This document shows positions 26,154-35,188 of a stretch of DNA of 64,000 nt, piece by piece. Each line of letters starts with the position of its first letter. The first letter of the stretch is position 1. Origin of the DNA: COE1 sp910588595 (lineage in GTDB: Bacteria; Bacillota; Clostridia; Lachnospirales; Lachnospiraceae); contig CARDBT010000019.1 of assembly GCA_948957135.1 (NCBI GenBank), forward strand, positions 1 to 64,000, given 5' to 3'. The notes beneath the pieces were generated by a model. That model saw only the letters and a list, made by a program, of their open reading frames with translations. It was not told the DNA's origin and made no database searches. The translations under genes and the position numbers were made by a program.

Positions 26154-29012
26154 TTAATATGCATAAAACACAATATACCCCACATTGCGAAAACACTCCT
26201 GATATCCATTTTCCATTGCAAAATCTTTGATAAGCTCCAGTTTCTGATAGGAGAGCCCGCTCTCCTCTGTCAGGCTTTCCACAGAAGAGCACCCCAGTAT
26301 GATCACCGGAAGCTCATCTGGCGCCCTATCGCCTGCCAGGCGGTCCAGATTCCTCTCCAGCATATCCATACTGTTCGAATCCAGATCTGCCCACGTTGTG
26401 GATATCGCAGGCTCCATGTCAAACAGATACGCCAAAGCCGGGATATCACCGTACAATATCACTTGCTTCTCATTGAGACGATGCCGATACAGATAACGAT
26501 CAAGCTCCTCGAGCGCTTTCTTCTTATCCACTGTCGTCGCAAGCCCTGCACCTGTATCACTGCACTGCAGCTCGATTACGACACGGTTGTCATTTTTCTG
26601 TACTCCCTTGTCATGAAACACAAATCCGATTCCAAACAGAACGCTCTGTACGGCAGTGCACACGAGTACAAAACCAAGTGTTATCCGAAATGGAAAACTT
26701 TTTGACTTGAATCTCTGGCTTCTCCTGAACAGATCTTCCATCATCAGAACGGAGACCGGGAGCACCAGAAACAGATTGTTCATGACAGGGTACAATCCGT
26801 TATTGCTTCCGAGGGGTGTCACAAAGATCACGACAAGCAAAAATACCGCCCATAATCTCAAGTCACTTCCCGCTGTTTTATAAAATAACGCCCCTAAGCT
26901 CATCGCGATCACGATCAGCAGATAGACTGTCACCCACTTATACATACTGAAATAGTCACTGTAATTAAAATCAAACATGCCTCTGCCGTAACAAAAGCGG
27001 AGTACAACAAACAGCCCCAGCGTATACAACGCTTCAAAAACGTATGTTATTTTTTTATCTTTTCCTCTGTTCACTTTGTCCAGCAGATAGAAAAATATCA
27101 GCCCTAATGCCATATATCCTGCAAACAGGAAAAGCCATGCACTGTATTGGATATAATCCGCAAACATCGCCTGCACCATCGATGTCGGCTTATAGTCCGC
27201 CGCATGGTCTGTCATTCCGAACAGGGAGGAGATCATCCGAGGATATGCCGACGCTCCATATCGCACGCAGATCACCGAAATCGGAACGAGCAGCCCCGCC
27301 AGATACCCTGCGGCACAGTACAGCGTGCGTGTCATCAATACTCCAAACCAATTTTTTTCCTCCCTGTCACGGTTCCAGAAACAGTCGCACCACACAGGAA
27401 GGATCAATGCCATGTATGTGATGTTCGGCATCCTCACCGCCACGCAGAGTCCTAAAATAACACCTGACACGACAAAGTATCTTCTCTTCTGCCGTTCCTG
27501 TCCTGTTGTGATCGCTGTGAACAATACCATAACAGCAGCCGTCATCAATAGATAACCCAGATAATGGTACAAGATAACATTCGGTGCCCAGCAGAGGGAG
27601 AGCGCTGTCAGCTCAGACACAAACAGCAGCGCACAAAATAACTTCCGTTTCTGCCCATACCGCTTCCACACAAACAGATAGACGCCCGCTGCCGCCGCTC
27701 CAGCCAGCAGTCCGCAGTAGGCATTCATGCCCACCCAGCAGTCCCCAAAAGGCAGTTTCGACAACATCACACCTGTCACATTTGCCAGATATGTCGCCAG
27801 CTTCCACATCTGGTTCAGCGAATCGAAAAAGCGGTAGTTGCCCAGCGCGTAACCTGCATCCATCAGATCCAGCCCGACACTGACGCGGCGGAGCGGATAC
27901 AGCAGAAGGATCAACACCGGCAGAATCGTCATACCCCCCTTCTGCCGAATCAGTTCGATCACAGTACAGACAAGATACACACACACAACGCTGAGAAGCA
28001 TATGACACAGAAAACCTGCAGCGGAGCTTCCGATCTGCTCCTCACAGTGCAGCCATCCGGGCCATGCGTAGCGTATATTGATGTGTTCATGGATCAGATA
28101 CACCCCAAACGATACACCGGAAAAAAGTTCAATGGGTCTGCGGAAACGCTCCAGCTTCCCCCCCTCTGCCCTGTACTCTTTAAACAGGAGAAACAGTCCG
28201 ACTGCGCCTGTGTAACAAAACAGGAAATTGTATGTGTACCCATACTGAATCATCGCTTCCAGTTTCCCTGTTTTCATGAAGATCATCCTGATCAGAAAAA
28301 AGGAGGCAAAGACTGCCATAGCACTTCCCAGATAAAGTACTGCCGCCCTCCCCCTTGTCTTTACAAACGCTGTCTTGTATCTTTTCAGATATGCCCCCGT
28401 CAGATACAGAACGATAAACCACAGCACATCATACCCGTACTTGTCCCACGGAAGCTGCATCGGAATGACCGTCTTGGAGATGCTGAAAAACAGCACAAGA
28501 CCAGCAAGCAGATACCCGGTCTGCCTCTGCTCCAGATAGGAGATCCCCACATTCAGAAACGGCATCAGCAAGCATAAAACGACATAGCAGGTGGCAAACC
28601 AATAGTGCTCTGTCACCAGCGGAAAACAATAAGAAAAAAACCGGTAGAGATCAAACTCCTGCACGCCGATCACGATCGCACCGCAGCCAAAGAGCATCGA
28701 GTAGAAGAACACCTGTTTCCATATTCTGACCGGTCTGCGCAACACGCCGCCAAATGTGATCGCGGCTCCGCCCGGCAGGTGCTCCCGCGAATCCACGCCG
28801 AAATATCCGCTGATGAGCACATATACATTGACTGCCACCAGACAGAATGCCTCCACCAGCCACACCGCGTATCCCGTCATAGTCATGTCCGTCCTTGCCG
28901 GATCGCCGAGCAGTCCGCCTTTGCTCAGATAGTGCAGACACACGATCATCAGCATCGCTATGACGCGCAGCAGCTCGTAGTTCAATTGTCTCTTTTTTCC
29001 CGAAGCCATCAT
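26154..29012 (-). CDS. Acyltransferase-3 / polytopic GT-C-like fusion protein
   Basis: A 952-residue protein in two parts. Residues 1-355 are a membrane acyltransferase of the AT3 (OafA/WecH) type: YELLRVIAMLMIVCLH at the start supplies the catalytic-type His, and ten helices follow. Residues about 365-830 form a second set of about eleven helices resembling a membrane glycosyltransferase, and the last 120 residues are soluble and outside. AT3 proteins O-acetylate surface sugars. I know of AT3 proteins fused to SGNH domains, but not of this pairing as a common form. Two ATG codons follow AGGTAAG. The stop precedes the wecE promoter, so this may end a transcript. Confidence 0.7.
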   Translation of the reverse strand: MMASGKKRQLNYELLRVIAMLMIVCLHYLSKGGLLGDPARTDMTMTGYAVWLVEAFCLVAVNVYVLISGYFGVDSREHLPGGAAITFGGVLRRPVRIWKQVFFYSMLFGCGAIVIGVQEFDLYRFFSYCFPLVTEHYWFATCYVVLCLLMPFLNVGISYLEQRQTGYLLAGLVLFFSISKTVIPMQLPWDKYGYDVLWFIVLYLTGAYLKRYKTAFVKTRGRAAVLYLGSAMAVFASFFLIRMIFMKTGKLEAMIQYGYTYNFLFCYTGAVGLFLLFKEYRAEGGKLERFRRPIELFSGVSFGVYLIHEHINIRYAWPGWLHCEEQIGSSAAGFLCHMLLSVVCVYLVCTVIELIRQKGGMTILPVLILLLYPLRRVSVGLDLMDAGYALGNYRFFDSLNQMWKLATYLANVTGVMLSKLPFGDCWVGMNAYCGLLAGAAAAGVYLFVWKRYGQKRKLFCALLFVSELTALSLCWAPNVILYHYLGYLLMTAAVMVLFTAITTGQERQKRRYFVVSGVILGLCVAVRMPNITYMALILPVWCDCFWNRDREEKNWFGVLMTRTLYCAAGYLAGLLVPISVICVRYGASAYPRMISSLFGMTDHAADYKPTSMVQAMFADYIQYSAWLFLFAGYMALGLIFFYLLDKVNRGKDKKITYVFEALYTLGLFVVLRFCYGRGMFDFNYSDYFSMYKWVTVYLLIVIAMSLGALFYKTAGSDLRLWAVFLLVVIFVTPLGSNNGLYPVMNNLFLVLPVSVLMMEDLFRRSQRFKSKSFPFRITLGFVLVCTAVQSVLFGIGFVFHDKGVQKNDNRVVIELQCSDTGAGLATTVDKKKALEELDRYLYRHRLNEKQVILYGDIPALAYLFDMEPAISTTWADLDSNSMDMLERNLDRLAGDRAPDELPVIILGCSSVESLTEESGLSYQKLELIKDFAMENGYQECFRNVGYIVFYAY

Positions 29013-29035
29013 CTTACCTCATTTCCGTTGCTGTT

Positions 29036-30175
29036 TTATCTCGCCTGTTCCCGATACAGTTTTGTCAATCGTTCTGCAATGCGGTGCGCCCCTTTTCCGT
29101 CGACCAGCCCCTTTTCCTGTCTGTGCAGGAGCTGCCTGTAATCATTATCCATAATACAGCGTTTCAGCGCCTCCTTCACCCTGTCTGCCACCGCGTCATG
29201 CTCCGCGGCAAAACACCCTGCATTGACAATGTCCGTGAGCGCCCCCAGCGCCTCCGCCCCCTGCCGCTGGTTCTCGGCAAAATAAAACACGATCATCGGA
29301 ACCCCAAGGGCGCTGACCTCATAGATCGTGCTCCCCGTCGCTGTGATGACCACATCGCTCTGCAGGAGCAGGCTGCGCATATCCTTCACACTCTCATGGA
29401 TCGTTATTGGCACTTTGCTCCCGCCGGAGTGTGCGATTGTGTGGTCATGCCATTGCATCATCTCACCGCACTGGTATCTGCGCTTCAACTCGTCTGCAAA
29501 CCGGTTAAACGGTCCGCTGATGACATGCAGATGTATGCCCTGTTCCACGATCATTTCATCATCGCACAAAACATCCGCAAAAGCCCCTGCCGCAAAGAAG
29601 GGATCGCTTCCGCCTGTTGTTATTATAACATTTGTTACTTTATCTTGGACCACATATTCCGCCGCCCCCTGAAATGCTTTGCGAAGCGGCATGTACTCCG
29701 TCCCAAGCAGCACTCTTTGGGGATATCGATCCTCGATGCAGCTCTGCGGATCCCGCTCTTGATATCGTGACTCAAGCGCCGGCGCATAGATATTGTAATT
29801 GATCAACAGATCAACGGGGTAAGCTTCCCCCATGTCCTCAAAGCATGCCACTCTCACAAACGATCTGAGCGCAAGATAATACTCCCTGCTGACCTGATAG
29901 CTGTCCACAAGCAGCATCGCACCTGCACTGCACGGTCCTCCCAGCAGCACCTCTCTCAGCAAAGGAAGCTCCCCCATCATGTCCCTGTAGTCTGTCCCCA
30001 GCACAATAACGCGAAATCCCCTCTCCTCGATCATTGCCCGGCATCCCGCATCTGCCGTGATAAAAACAGGCGGATATACAGGATCGATATCCGCCACTGC
30101 TTCCGCAACAGAGAGACAGCGCATCACATGCCCCATGCCGATCTCTTTGCTGCCATCTGCACGAATATATAACAT
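29036..30175 (-). CDS. pseG: UDP-2,4-diacetamido-2,4,6-trideoxy-altropyranose hydrolase
   Basis: A 379-residue PseG homologue. The RADGSKEIGMGHVMRC start contains H16, equal to the catalytic His17 of the Campylobacter enzyme, and the GT-B-like C-terminal half has ITTGGSDP and ITATGSTIYE nucleotide-binding segments. PseG removes UDP from the C1 of the diacetamido sugar, giving the free hexose that PseI condenses with PEP. It is longer than the roughly 280-residue Campylobacter enzyme, with extra residues mainly in the middle. It is the last pse gene of the operon; AGAGG precedes the ATG. Confidence 0.88.
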   Translation of the reverse strand: MLYIRADGSKEIGMGHVMRCLSVAEAVADIDPVYPPVFITADAGCRAMIEERGFRVIVLGTDYRDMMGELPLLREVLLGGPCSAGAMLLVDSYQVSREYYLALRSFVRVACFEDMGEAYPVDLLINYNIYAPALESRYQERDPQSCIEDRYPQRVLLGTEYMPLRKAFQGAAEYVVQDKVTNVIITTGGSDPFFAAGAFADVLCDDEMIVEQGIHLHVISGPFNRFADELKRRYQCGEMMQWHDHTIAHSGGSKVPITIHESVKDMRSLLLQSDVVITATGSTIYEVSALGVPMIVFYFAENQRQGAEALGALTDIVNAGCFAAEHDAVADRVKEALKRCIMDNDYRQLLHRQEKGLVDGKGAHRIAERLTKLYREQAR

Positions 30176-30184
30176 CTCAAACCT

Positions 30185-30880
30185 CTACTTCCGTCTTATC
30201 GTTTTGCGTATCAGCATAAACGCCTCCGCGCGCTCCATGCCCGCCGCCATGCCGCGCGTCCTCGACAGCACGTCCATCCCGGCAAGGCTCCTCGGGTGAG
30301 GGAACACACACAGCTCCGAGACATAGCAGTTCATCGCCTGCTCCTTCTGCTGATAATAACCTGCGATATCCACAAACACATTGGGACAGAATGCAGGCTG
30401 TGCGCTATAGTCAAAATTCCATTCCGTTGAGGAGAGCGTCTCAAACGCATAGATCTCCTCCACACTGCAGCTGCCGATCGGTCTTGCAGCCGTGAGCACT
30501 GCGCGCGCTGTATACTGGTGGTCTACATTGAGATCACCGCTGTAGTGTGTGTAGACGATCTGCGGCTGCAGTTCCTGGATTCTCTGCTCCACTGCTTTTA
30601 CAATGTCGAGCAGATCCACATGATCAAAACGGTTGTCTGGAAAATCTGCAAAAAACACGTCCCTGAAACCGATCACCTCAGCGCTCTCCAAAGTGTTCTT
30701 GTGAAGCTCATCCACGACCTCCCTGCCTGTATCCTCCCGATGGGCGCCGCGCGAAGTCTGCCCCTCCCCCAAGATCAGCGCATAGACAGCATCGCCCTCC
30801 GCCACATGCCGCGCCGCTGTTCCGCCGACGCCGAGAATCTCATCGTCCGGATGCGCCGCCACCACCAAGATTGTTTTCAT
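30185..30880 (-). CDS. PIG-L/LmbE-family deacetylase
   Basis: A 231-residue zinc-dependent N-deacetylase. The family motif AHPDDE is at residues 9-14, and the distal HxxDH-type ligands lie in LNVDHQYTA near 120. Members remove N-acetyl groups from GlcNAc-lipids and nucleotide sugars. Placed between pseG and a formyltransferase in the pseudaminic acid operon, it may free an amino group that is then formylated. This is inference from order; the gene is not part of the canonical Pse pathway. GGGAGGG precedes the ATG. Confidence 0.8.
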   Translation of the reverse strand: MKTILVVAAHPDDEILGVGGTAARHVAEGDAVYALILGEGQTSRGAHREDTGREVVDELHKNTLESAEVIGFRDVFFADFPDNRFDHVDLLDIVKAVEQRIQELQPQIVYTHYSGDLNVDHQYTARAVLTAARPIGSCSVEEIYAFETLSSTEWNFDYSAQPAFCPNVFVDIAGYYQQKEQAMNCYVSELCVFPHPRSLAGMDVLSRTRGMAAGMERAEAFMLIRKTIRRK

Positions 30881-30919
30881 CTACATCCCTCCCTATCTCT
30901 TCCAGATCCCACGCCACTG

Positions 30920-31654
30920 CTATGGCTGTGACCCATCTGACACCTCACGGAAAATGACTCTTGCCGAGAGTTGTCTTTCATTCCTCTCACTCCTGTCCTC
31001 GCCGCTCAGATATTCTGCGCACTCAAATTCCAGCCTGTAGTCGCCAAACTCTATAAATGCCCTGGGATATCCCTCCGCGTCGAGCATTCTGATATAGTCG
31101 TAGATCTGATCTATTTTCATATCAGCTGTTATACGACCATCTTCCGGTCTTCTGCGCTTAAATATCACCGGTTCTCCCTCCTGTGGCACAGGCGTTATTT
31201 TTTGTCCGCCCCCGTCAAGAAACTGTGGCATCATTTCCCGAAAGATAATGTCCGAACAGCGAACGAAAATTTCCTGTGCACTTCCCTCCAGGGATAACAC
31301 ATGCTTCATATAGACAGGGCCGCCATCGAGTTGCTCCGTCACTCTGATCGCAGAAATCTTTGTCTCCTTATGCCCGCGCACGATCAGATTCTGCAGTGGA
31401 CTTCCACCGCGCCCATAGGGCAGATCCGTCATGTGAAAGACCACGCACTCCCAGTTGTCCGTGATCTCACGCGGTATGATATAGGACCAGTGCGGCAGAA
31501 AAATGTAATCAGGCTGAAAATCACAGATGTTTTTCAGCGAAAATCCTTCCTTGTTTGTATAAATAACAATCTCGTGTATACCCTCATACTTTCTCTGCAG
31601 CTCCTCCGCCCGCTCAATATTCCACGATTTGACTGTTGCGACAATAATCTTCAT
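30920..31654 (-). CDS. Formyltransferase-like protein of the pseudaminic acid operon
   Basis: A 244-residue formyltransferase-fold protein. The region at about 70-90 (VVFHMTDLPYGRGGSPLQNLI) matches the His and LPxxRG catalytic loop, and LDGGPVYMK near 110 matches the DxG segment containing the catalytic Asp. It is shorter than methionyl-tRNA formyltransferase and lacks the full C-terminal domain. It would transfer formyl from 10-formyl-THF to an amino sugar, probably at N4 of the precursor, which becomes N7 of Pse. AAGG precedes the ATG. It is distinct from the 306-residue relative at 75-995. Confidence 0.8.
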   Translation of the reverse strand: MKIIVATVKSWNIERAEELQRKYEGIHEIVIYTNKEGFSLKNICDFQPDYIFLPHWSYIIPREITDNWECVVFHMTDLPYGRGGSPLQNLIVRGHKETKISAIRVTEQLDGGPVYMKHVLSLEGSAQEIFVRCSDIIFREMMPQFLDGGGQKITPVPQEGEPVIFKRRRPEDGRITADMKIDQIYDYIRMLDAEGYPRAFIEFGDYRLEFECAEYLSGEDRSERNERQLSARVIFREVSDGSQP

Positions 31655-31675
31655 TCAATAACACCTTTTATTTAA

Positions 31676-32131
31676 TCATTCTATATTTTTCTCGTACAGT
31701 ATATATTCCGGCAATTGTTTTTTGAGAAAACCATTTCTTTCAAAAGCCCTGGCAGAAGCGTGATTTTGATACTTTACCTGCCCAACCAGTCTTTTGATGT
31801 ACAGTATCTGATCCGCTGCAAGCTGCCCCTGTATCATCCAAAGCATTTGACTGCCATATCCCTTTCCTCGCTCGCAGGCCGCAACACTGTAATCGATCTT
31901 TGCCTCACAGCCCTCGACATTGAGCCGGATCTGTCCGACCGGCTTCTCACTCTCACAAAGGATATATTGGTATGTCTCCACGTCTGCCATCATTGACTCA
32001 AACCATCTCACATGGTCTTCATAGGGAATCTTTTCCGTGTGAAAAGCATTGGCACGGACCGAAGCCTCATTTGCCCATTCAAAAAGCAGATCCATATCCG
32101 CATGATCCGCCTTTCTCAATTGCAAACTCAT
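31676..32131 (-). CDS. pseH: UDP-4-amino-4,6-dideoxy-N-acetyl-altrosamine N-acetyltransferase
   Basis: A 151-residue GNAT enzyme. The acetyl-CoA loop is CERGKGYGSQML near 90, and ASARAFERNGF near 130 is the family's last conserved helix. The WANEASVRANAFHTEKI start is typical of PseH, which acetylates the 4-amino sugar made by PseC. The gene overlaps pseI by four bases (ATGA). The additional deacetylase and formyltransferase downstream suggest that the acetyl group may be replaced in part of the product. Confidence 0.8.
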   Translation of the reverse strand: MSLQLRKADHADMDLLFEWANEASVRANAFHTEKIPYEDHVRWFESMMADVETYQYILCESEKPVGQIRLNVEGCEAKIDYSVAACERGKGYGSQMLWMIQGQLAADQILYIKRLVGQVKYQNHASARAFERNGFLKKQLPEYILYEKNIE

Positions 32132-33198
32132 GATCCACGTGCCTCCATGCCCTCAATATCGTCAAATGTAAGCGGTGTCCCACGCTTCAGTTCGCGCTTT
32201 GCAGTTTTGCCGAGCACCTCTTTGTAGTACTTTGGTTTCAATCCGTACGCCGGACGGATGCTCCTGATATTGTCCGGCGTAAACACTCCACCCGCCTCAA
32301 TATCCTTCACGACAAACAGGGAGCGGCGAAAAACGGCATTGCTCTCCTCCTGCTCTGTAACGCCATAGTACACTTTCCCCATAGCCTTCTCCACCTCGCG
32401 CACCTGGCAGACCATCTCCCGGAACTCCTCCGGCTCCATCGAAAAACCTGAATCGGGATTCTTCACTGCCCGGCTGATACAGAAATGCTTTTCGATGATG
32501 TTCGCTCCCAGGGCAACCGCAGTCGCAGCGCTGAAAGATCCCATCGAATGGTCCGACAGCCCTACCGGGATATCAAAGCGCGCTTTCAGATCACGGATCG
32601 TACAGAGGTTCATCTCCTCACTCTTTGCCGGATAGGCACTTGAACACTTCATCAATGCCAGCTGCCTGTTTCCAGTGTTATAGATCGCCGCAACTGCCTC
32701 ATTGATCTCCTCGAGCGTCCCCATCGCTGTCGACATGATGATCGGCTTATTCTTGGAGGCAATGTATTCCAGCAGCGGGATGTCCACCAGTTCAAAAGAG
32801 GCAATCTTGTAAAAACCTACGCCGAGTCCCTCCAGAAAGTCGACGGATGTCTTGTCAAATGGCGTTGACAGAAAGTCTATCCCCACCTTCGCTGCCTCGT
32901 CACGCAGCTCTTCCTGCCACTCCCACGGCGTATACGCTTTCTGATACAGGGAGTATAGATTATCCCCCTCCCATGTGCCCTTTTCGATCTGAAAATATTG
33001 ATTGCGGCAGTCGATCGTCATCGTGTCCGGCGTGTATGTCTGTATCTTAATACAATCCGCCCCCGCTTCCTTCGCCGCGTGGATCAGTTCCAGCGCACGT
33101 TCAATGCTCCCGGCATGATTGCCTGACATCTCTGCTATGATATAGGCAGGGCTGCCGTCCCCTACTGATCTGCCATGAATCTGAAAAGAACCTGCCAT
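32128..33198 (-). CDS. pseI: Pseudaminic acid synthase
   Basis: A 356-residue NeuB-family enzyme: the TIM-barrel domain (about 1-280) carries IIAEMSGNHAGSIERAL and the SDHSMG and KHF active-site segments, and a C-terminal SAF/antifreeze-like domain starts near 295. It condenses 6-deoxy-AltdiNAc with PEP to pseudaminic acid. Similarity is to PseI rather than sialic acid synthase because the whole Pse set surrounds it. ATG at 33198 has GGAGG seven bases upstream and is preferred over an upstream in-frame start that would overlap pseF. Confidence 0.9.
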   Translation of the reverse strand: MAGSFQIHGRSVGDGSPAYIIAEMSGNHAGSIERALELIHAAKEAGADCIKIQTYTPDTMTIDCRNQYFQIEKGTWEGDNLYSLYQKAYTPWEWQEELRDEAAKVGIDFLSTPFDKTSVDFLEGLGVGFYKIASFELVDIPLLEYIASKNKPIIMSTAMGTLEEINEAVAAIYNTGNRQLALMKCSSAYPAKSEEMNLCTIRDLKARFDIPVGLSDHSMGSFSAATAVALGANIIEKHFCISRAVKNPDSGFSMEPEEFREMVCQVREVEKAMGKVYYGVTEQEESNAVFRRSLFVVKDIEAGGVFTPDNIRSIRPAYGLKPKYYKEVLGKTAKRELKRGTPLTFDDIEGMEARGS

Positions 33199-33209
33199 GG
33201 TCTCACCTC

Positions 33210-33902
33210 CTATTGATCTGATTTCAAAATCCGGTATTTCATTTCTGCGATCTCCCAATCCTCCAGCGTATCGATATCCTGCACATACTTTTCATCCTGT
33301 ATGAACGCCGCTGCATTCTCCATCCAGACTGTCTTCTGCCGCTTAAACTGCTCCACGTTCAGACAGTAAAACTGACCACAATCATGGTAGAGCGGCTCTA
33401 GATCCTGGGAGCGCTTTGCCATATTTTCCGGCCACTTCGGCGAGAGCCTTCCATCCCTGACCACGACACCTCTCTGCGGCGGAAACGAAAATTTGACCAC
33501 AGGGATCACACAGTCCGCCTGTTCCTGCCCCAGCAGCAGCATTGCTTTCCTGATGGCGTCCGCCGTCACAAAAGGCGCTGTGGGATAGATACAGCATACC
33601 GTATCAAACTCCCTTCCAGCCCGCTCATAAGCATCAAGGACCTCCTCGATCACATCTGCTGTCGTGGCAAAATCATTGGACGTGCGCTCGCTTCTGAAAA
33701 AAGGCACCTTCGCCCCCGCCTTTTCTGCCACCTGCGCAATCTCCCTGTCATCTGTCGACACCATGACCTCGTCAAACAGGTCTGCCCCCAGCGCCGCCTC
33801 AATACTGTACTCGAGGATCGGTCTTCCCAGAAACGGCTTGATATTCTTGCGCGGAATCCGTTTGCTGCCGCCCCTCGCCGTTATGACTACTATGCTCTTC
33901 AT
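33210..33902 (-). CDS. pseF: Pseudaminic acid cytidylyltransferase
   Basis: A 230-residue CMP-sugar synthase. The N-terminal ITARGGSKRIPRKNI is the CTP-binding signature, and ISTDD-like VSTDDREIA near 60 follows. It activates pseudaminic acid to CMP-Pse. ATG at 33902 is six bases after AGGAG; an upstream in-frame start ten codons earlier lacks a site. It lies between pseC and pseI with gaps of 35 and 11 bases. The product would be the donor for a sialyltransferase-like enzyme such as that at 40329. Confidence 0.9.
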   Translation of the reverse strand: MKSIVVITARGGSKRIPRKNIKPFLGRPILEYSIEAALGADLFDEVMVSTDDREIAQVAEKAGAKVPFFRSERTSNDFATTADVIEEVLDAYERAGREFDTVCCIYPTAPFVTADAIRKAMLLLGQEQADCVIPVVKFSFPPQRGVVVRDGRLSPKWPENMAKRSQDLEPLYHDCGQFYCLNVEQFKRQKTVWMENAAAFIQDEKYVQDIDTLEDWEIAEMKYRILKSDQ

Positions 33903-33937
33903 GCCAAACTCCTTTACATACCAATTTCCCAAAAGCC

Positions 33938-35137
33938 TTACCGAGATTTCTTATAATAATCCACAAGTTTCCTGACTGCCCTGATCACATCGTCGACATC
34001 CTGGTCTGTCAGGGAGTAGTAGAGCGGCAGACTCATCATTTCCCCATAGAGTTTTTCCGCATTGGGACAGAGTCCTTTTTGATATCCGAGCTTTTCGTAA
34101 TACGGATGCCAGTACACCGGAATATAGTGTACATTGCAACAGATGTTCTCAGCTGCCATCGCCTCAAAAAAACCCTTGCGGTCGATCGTCAGCATCTCCG
34201 GTCTGAGCCGCAGTATGTAGAGATGCCTCGTTGTGTCGGACTCTGGGATCTCCTGCTGCACAGAGAGCTGCGGAATCTGCGAAAACGCTGCGTCATAGCG
34301 CTTCACGATCTCCCTGCGCCTCACCGCAAACTGCGAAAGTTTGTCCATCTGGCTCAGGATCAGCGCACACTGAATATCCGTGATCCTGTAATTATATCCT
34401 AAGCCGATCTGTTCATGGTACCATGGACCATGACTCTCGTTCTCATAAAAAGCCTCGTCCTTTGTGATACCGTGGGCGCGGTAGAGCAGAAGTTTTTCGT
34501 ACAGGTCCCTGCGGTCCGTGAGCACCGCACCGCCCTCCCCGCCCGTCACTGTCTTGACCGGATGAAAGCTGAATGTCGTGATGTCCGCTATACTTCCAAC
34601 GGGCTTTCCCTTATATTTGGTTCCGATGGAGTGCGCCCCATCTTCTATCAATACGATCCCCTTCTTATGGCAGATGTCAAGCAGCTCCTCCAGCCGCACT
34701 GCCTGTCCAGTGAAATCTACTGCCACGACAGCCCTGGTACGGTCTGTGATCTTCTCCTGCACACTCCCCGGATCGATATTGTAAGTATGCGGATCGATGT
34801 CCGCAAAAACCGGTCTGCCGCCGCAGTAGAGCGCACAGTTTGCAGATGCGGCAAACGTGATCGGTGTTGTGATCAGCTCATCCCCCTCACCGACACCGGC
34901 TGCCATGGCCGCTATATGGAGCGCAGCTGTGCCGTTGCTCACAGCTACTGCATACTTTGCCCCCGTGAGCTCACAGAGCTTTTTTTCAAGTTCCACAACC
35001 TTGGGACCACATGTGAGATAATCGCTGGTGAGCACTTCCTCCACAGCTTTCACGTCCGCCTGGTCAACATACTGATGCCCGTAATAAAGTTTCGTATCCC
35101 TGACCGGAGAACCTCCGGCAATCGCTGGTTTTTCCAT
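33938..35137 (-). CDS. pseC: UDP-4-amino-4,6-dideoxy-N-acetyl-altrosamine transaminase
   Basis: A 399-residue PLP aminotransferase. The catalytic lysine is K195 in FSFHPVKTVTGGEGGA, and IEDGAHSIG (164-172) holds the cofactor. The TPITFAASANC segment is typical of PseC. It aminates the 4-keto sugar produced by PseB. GGGAGAGG precedes the ATG. A strong GC-rich stem separates it from pseB, otherwise the two genes are only 51 bases apart and clearly in one operon. Confidence 0.92.
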   Translation of the reverse strand: MEKPAIAGGSPVRDTKLYYGHQYVDQADVKAVEEVLTSDYLTCGPKVVELEKKLCELTGAKYAVAVSNGTAALHIAAMAAGVGEGDELITTPITFAASANCALYCGGRPVFADIDPHTYNIDPGSVQEKITDRTRAVVAVDFTGQAVRLEELLDICHKKGIVLIEDGAHSIGTKYKGKPVGSIADITTFSFHPVKTVTGGEGGAVLTDRRDLYEKLLLYRAHGITKDEAFYENESHGPWYHEQIGLGYNYRITDIQCALILSQMDKLSQFAVRRREIVKRYDAAFSQIPQLSVQQEIPESDTTRHLYILRLRPEMLTIDRKGFFEAMAAENICCNVHYIPVYWHPYYEKLGYQKGLCPNAEKLYGEMMSLPLYYSLTDQDVDDVIRAVRKLVDYYKKSR

Positions 35138-35156
35138 AAGAGCCTCTCCCCCATCC

Positions 35157-35172
35157 GCCCGCTTCGGCGGGT
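35157..35172. other. GC-rich intercistronic hairpin between pseB and pseC
   Basis: CCCGC, loop TTCG, GCGGG (35158-35171) with a G-T flank. In the mRNA the stem closes over a CGAA loop and is followed by GGATGGGGGAG, not by U residues, so it is not a standard terminator. It sits just upstream of the pseC Shine-Dalgarno site and could affect mRNA stability or pseC expression. Confidence 0.6.
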
Positions 35173-35188
35173 TCTCTGATCTAGATGA

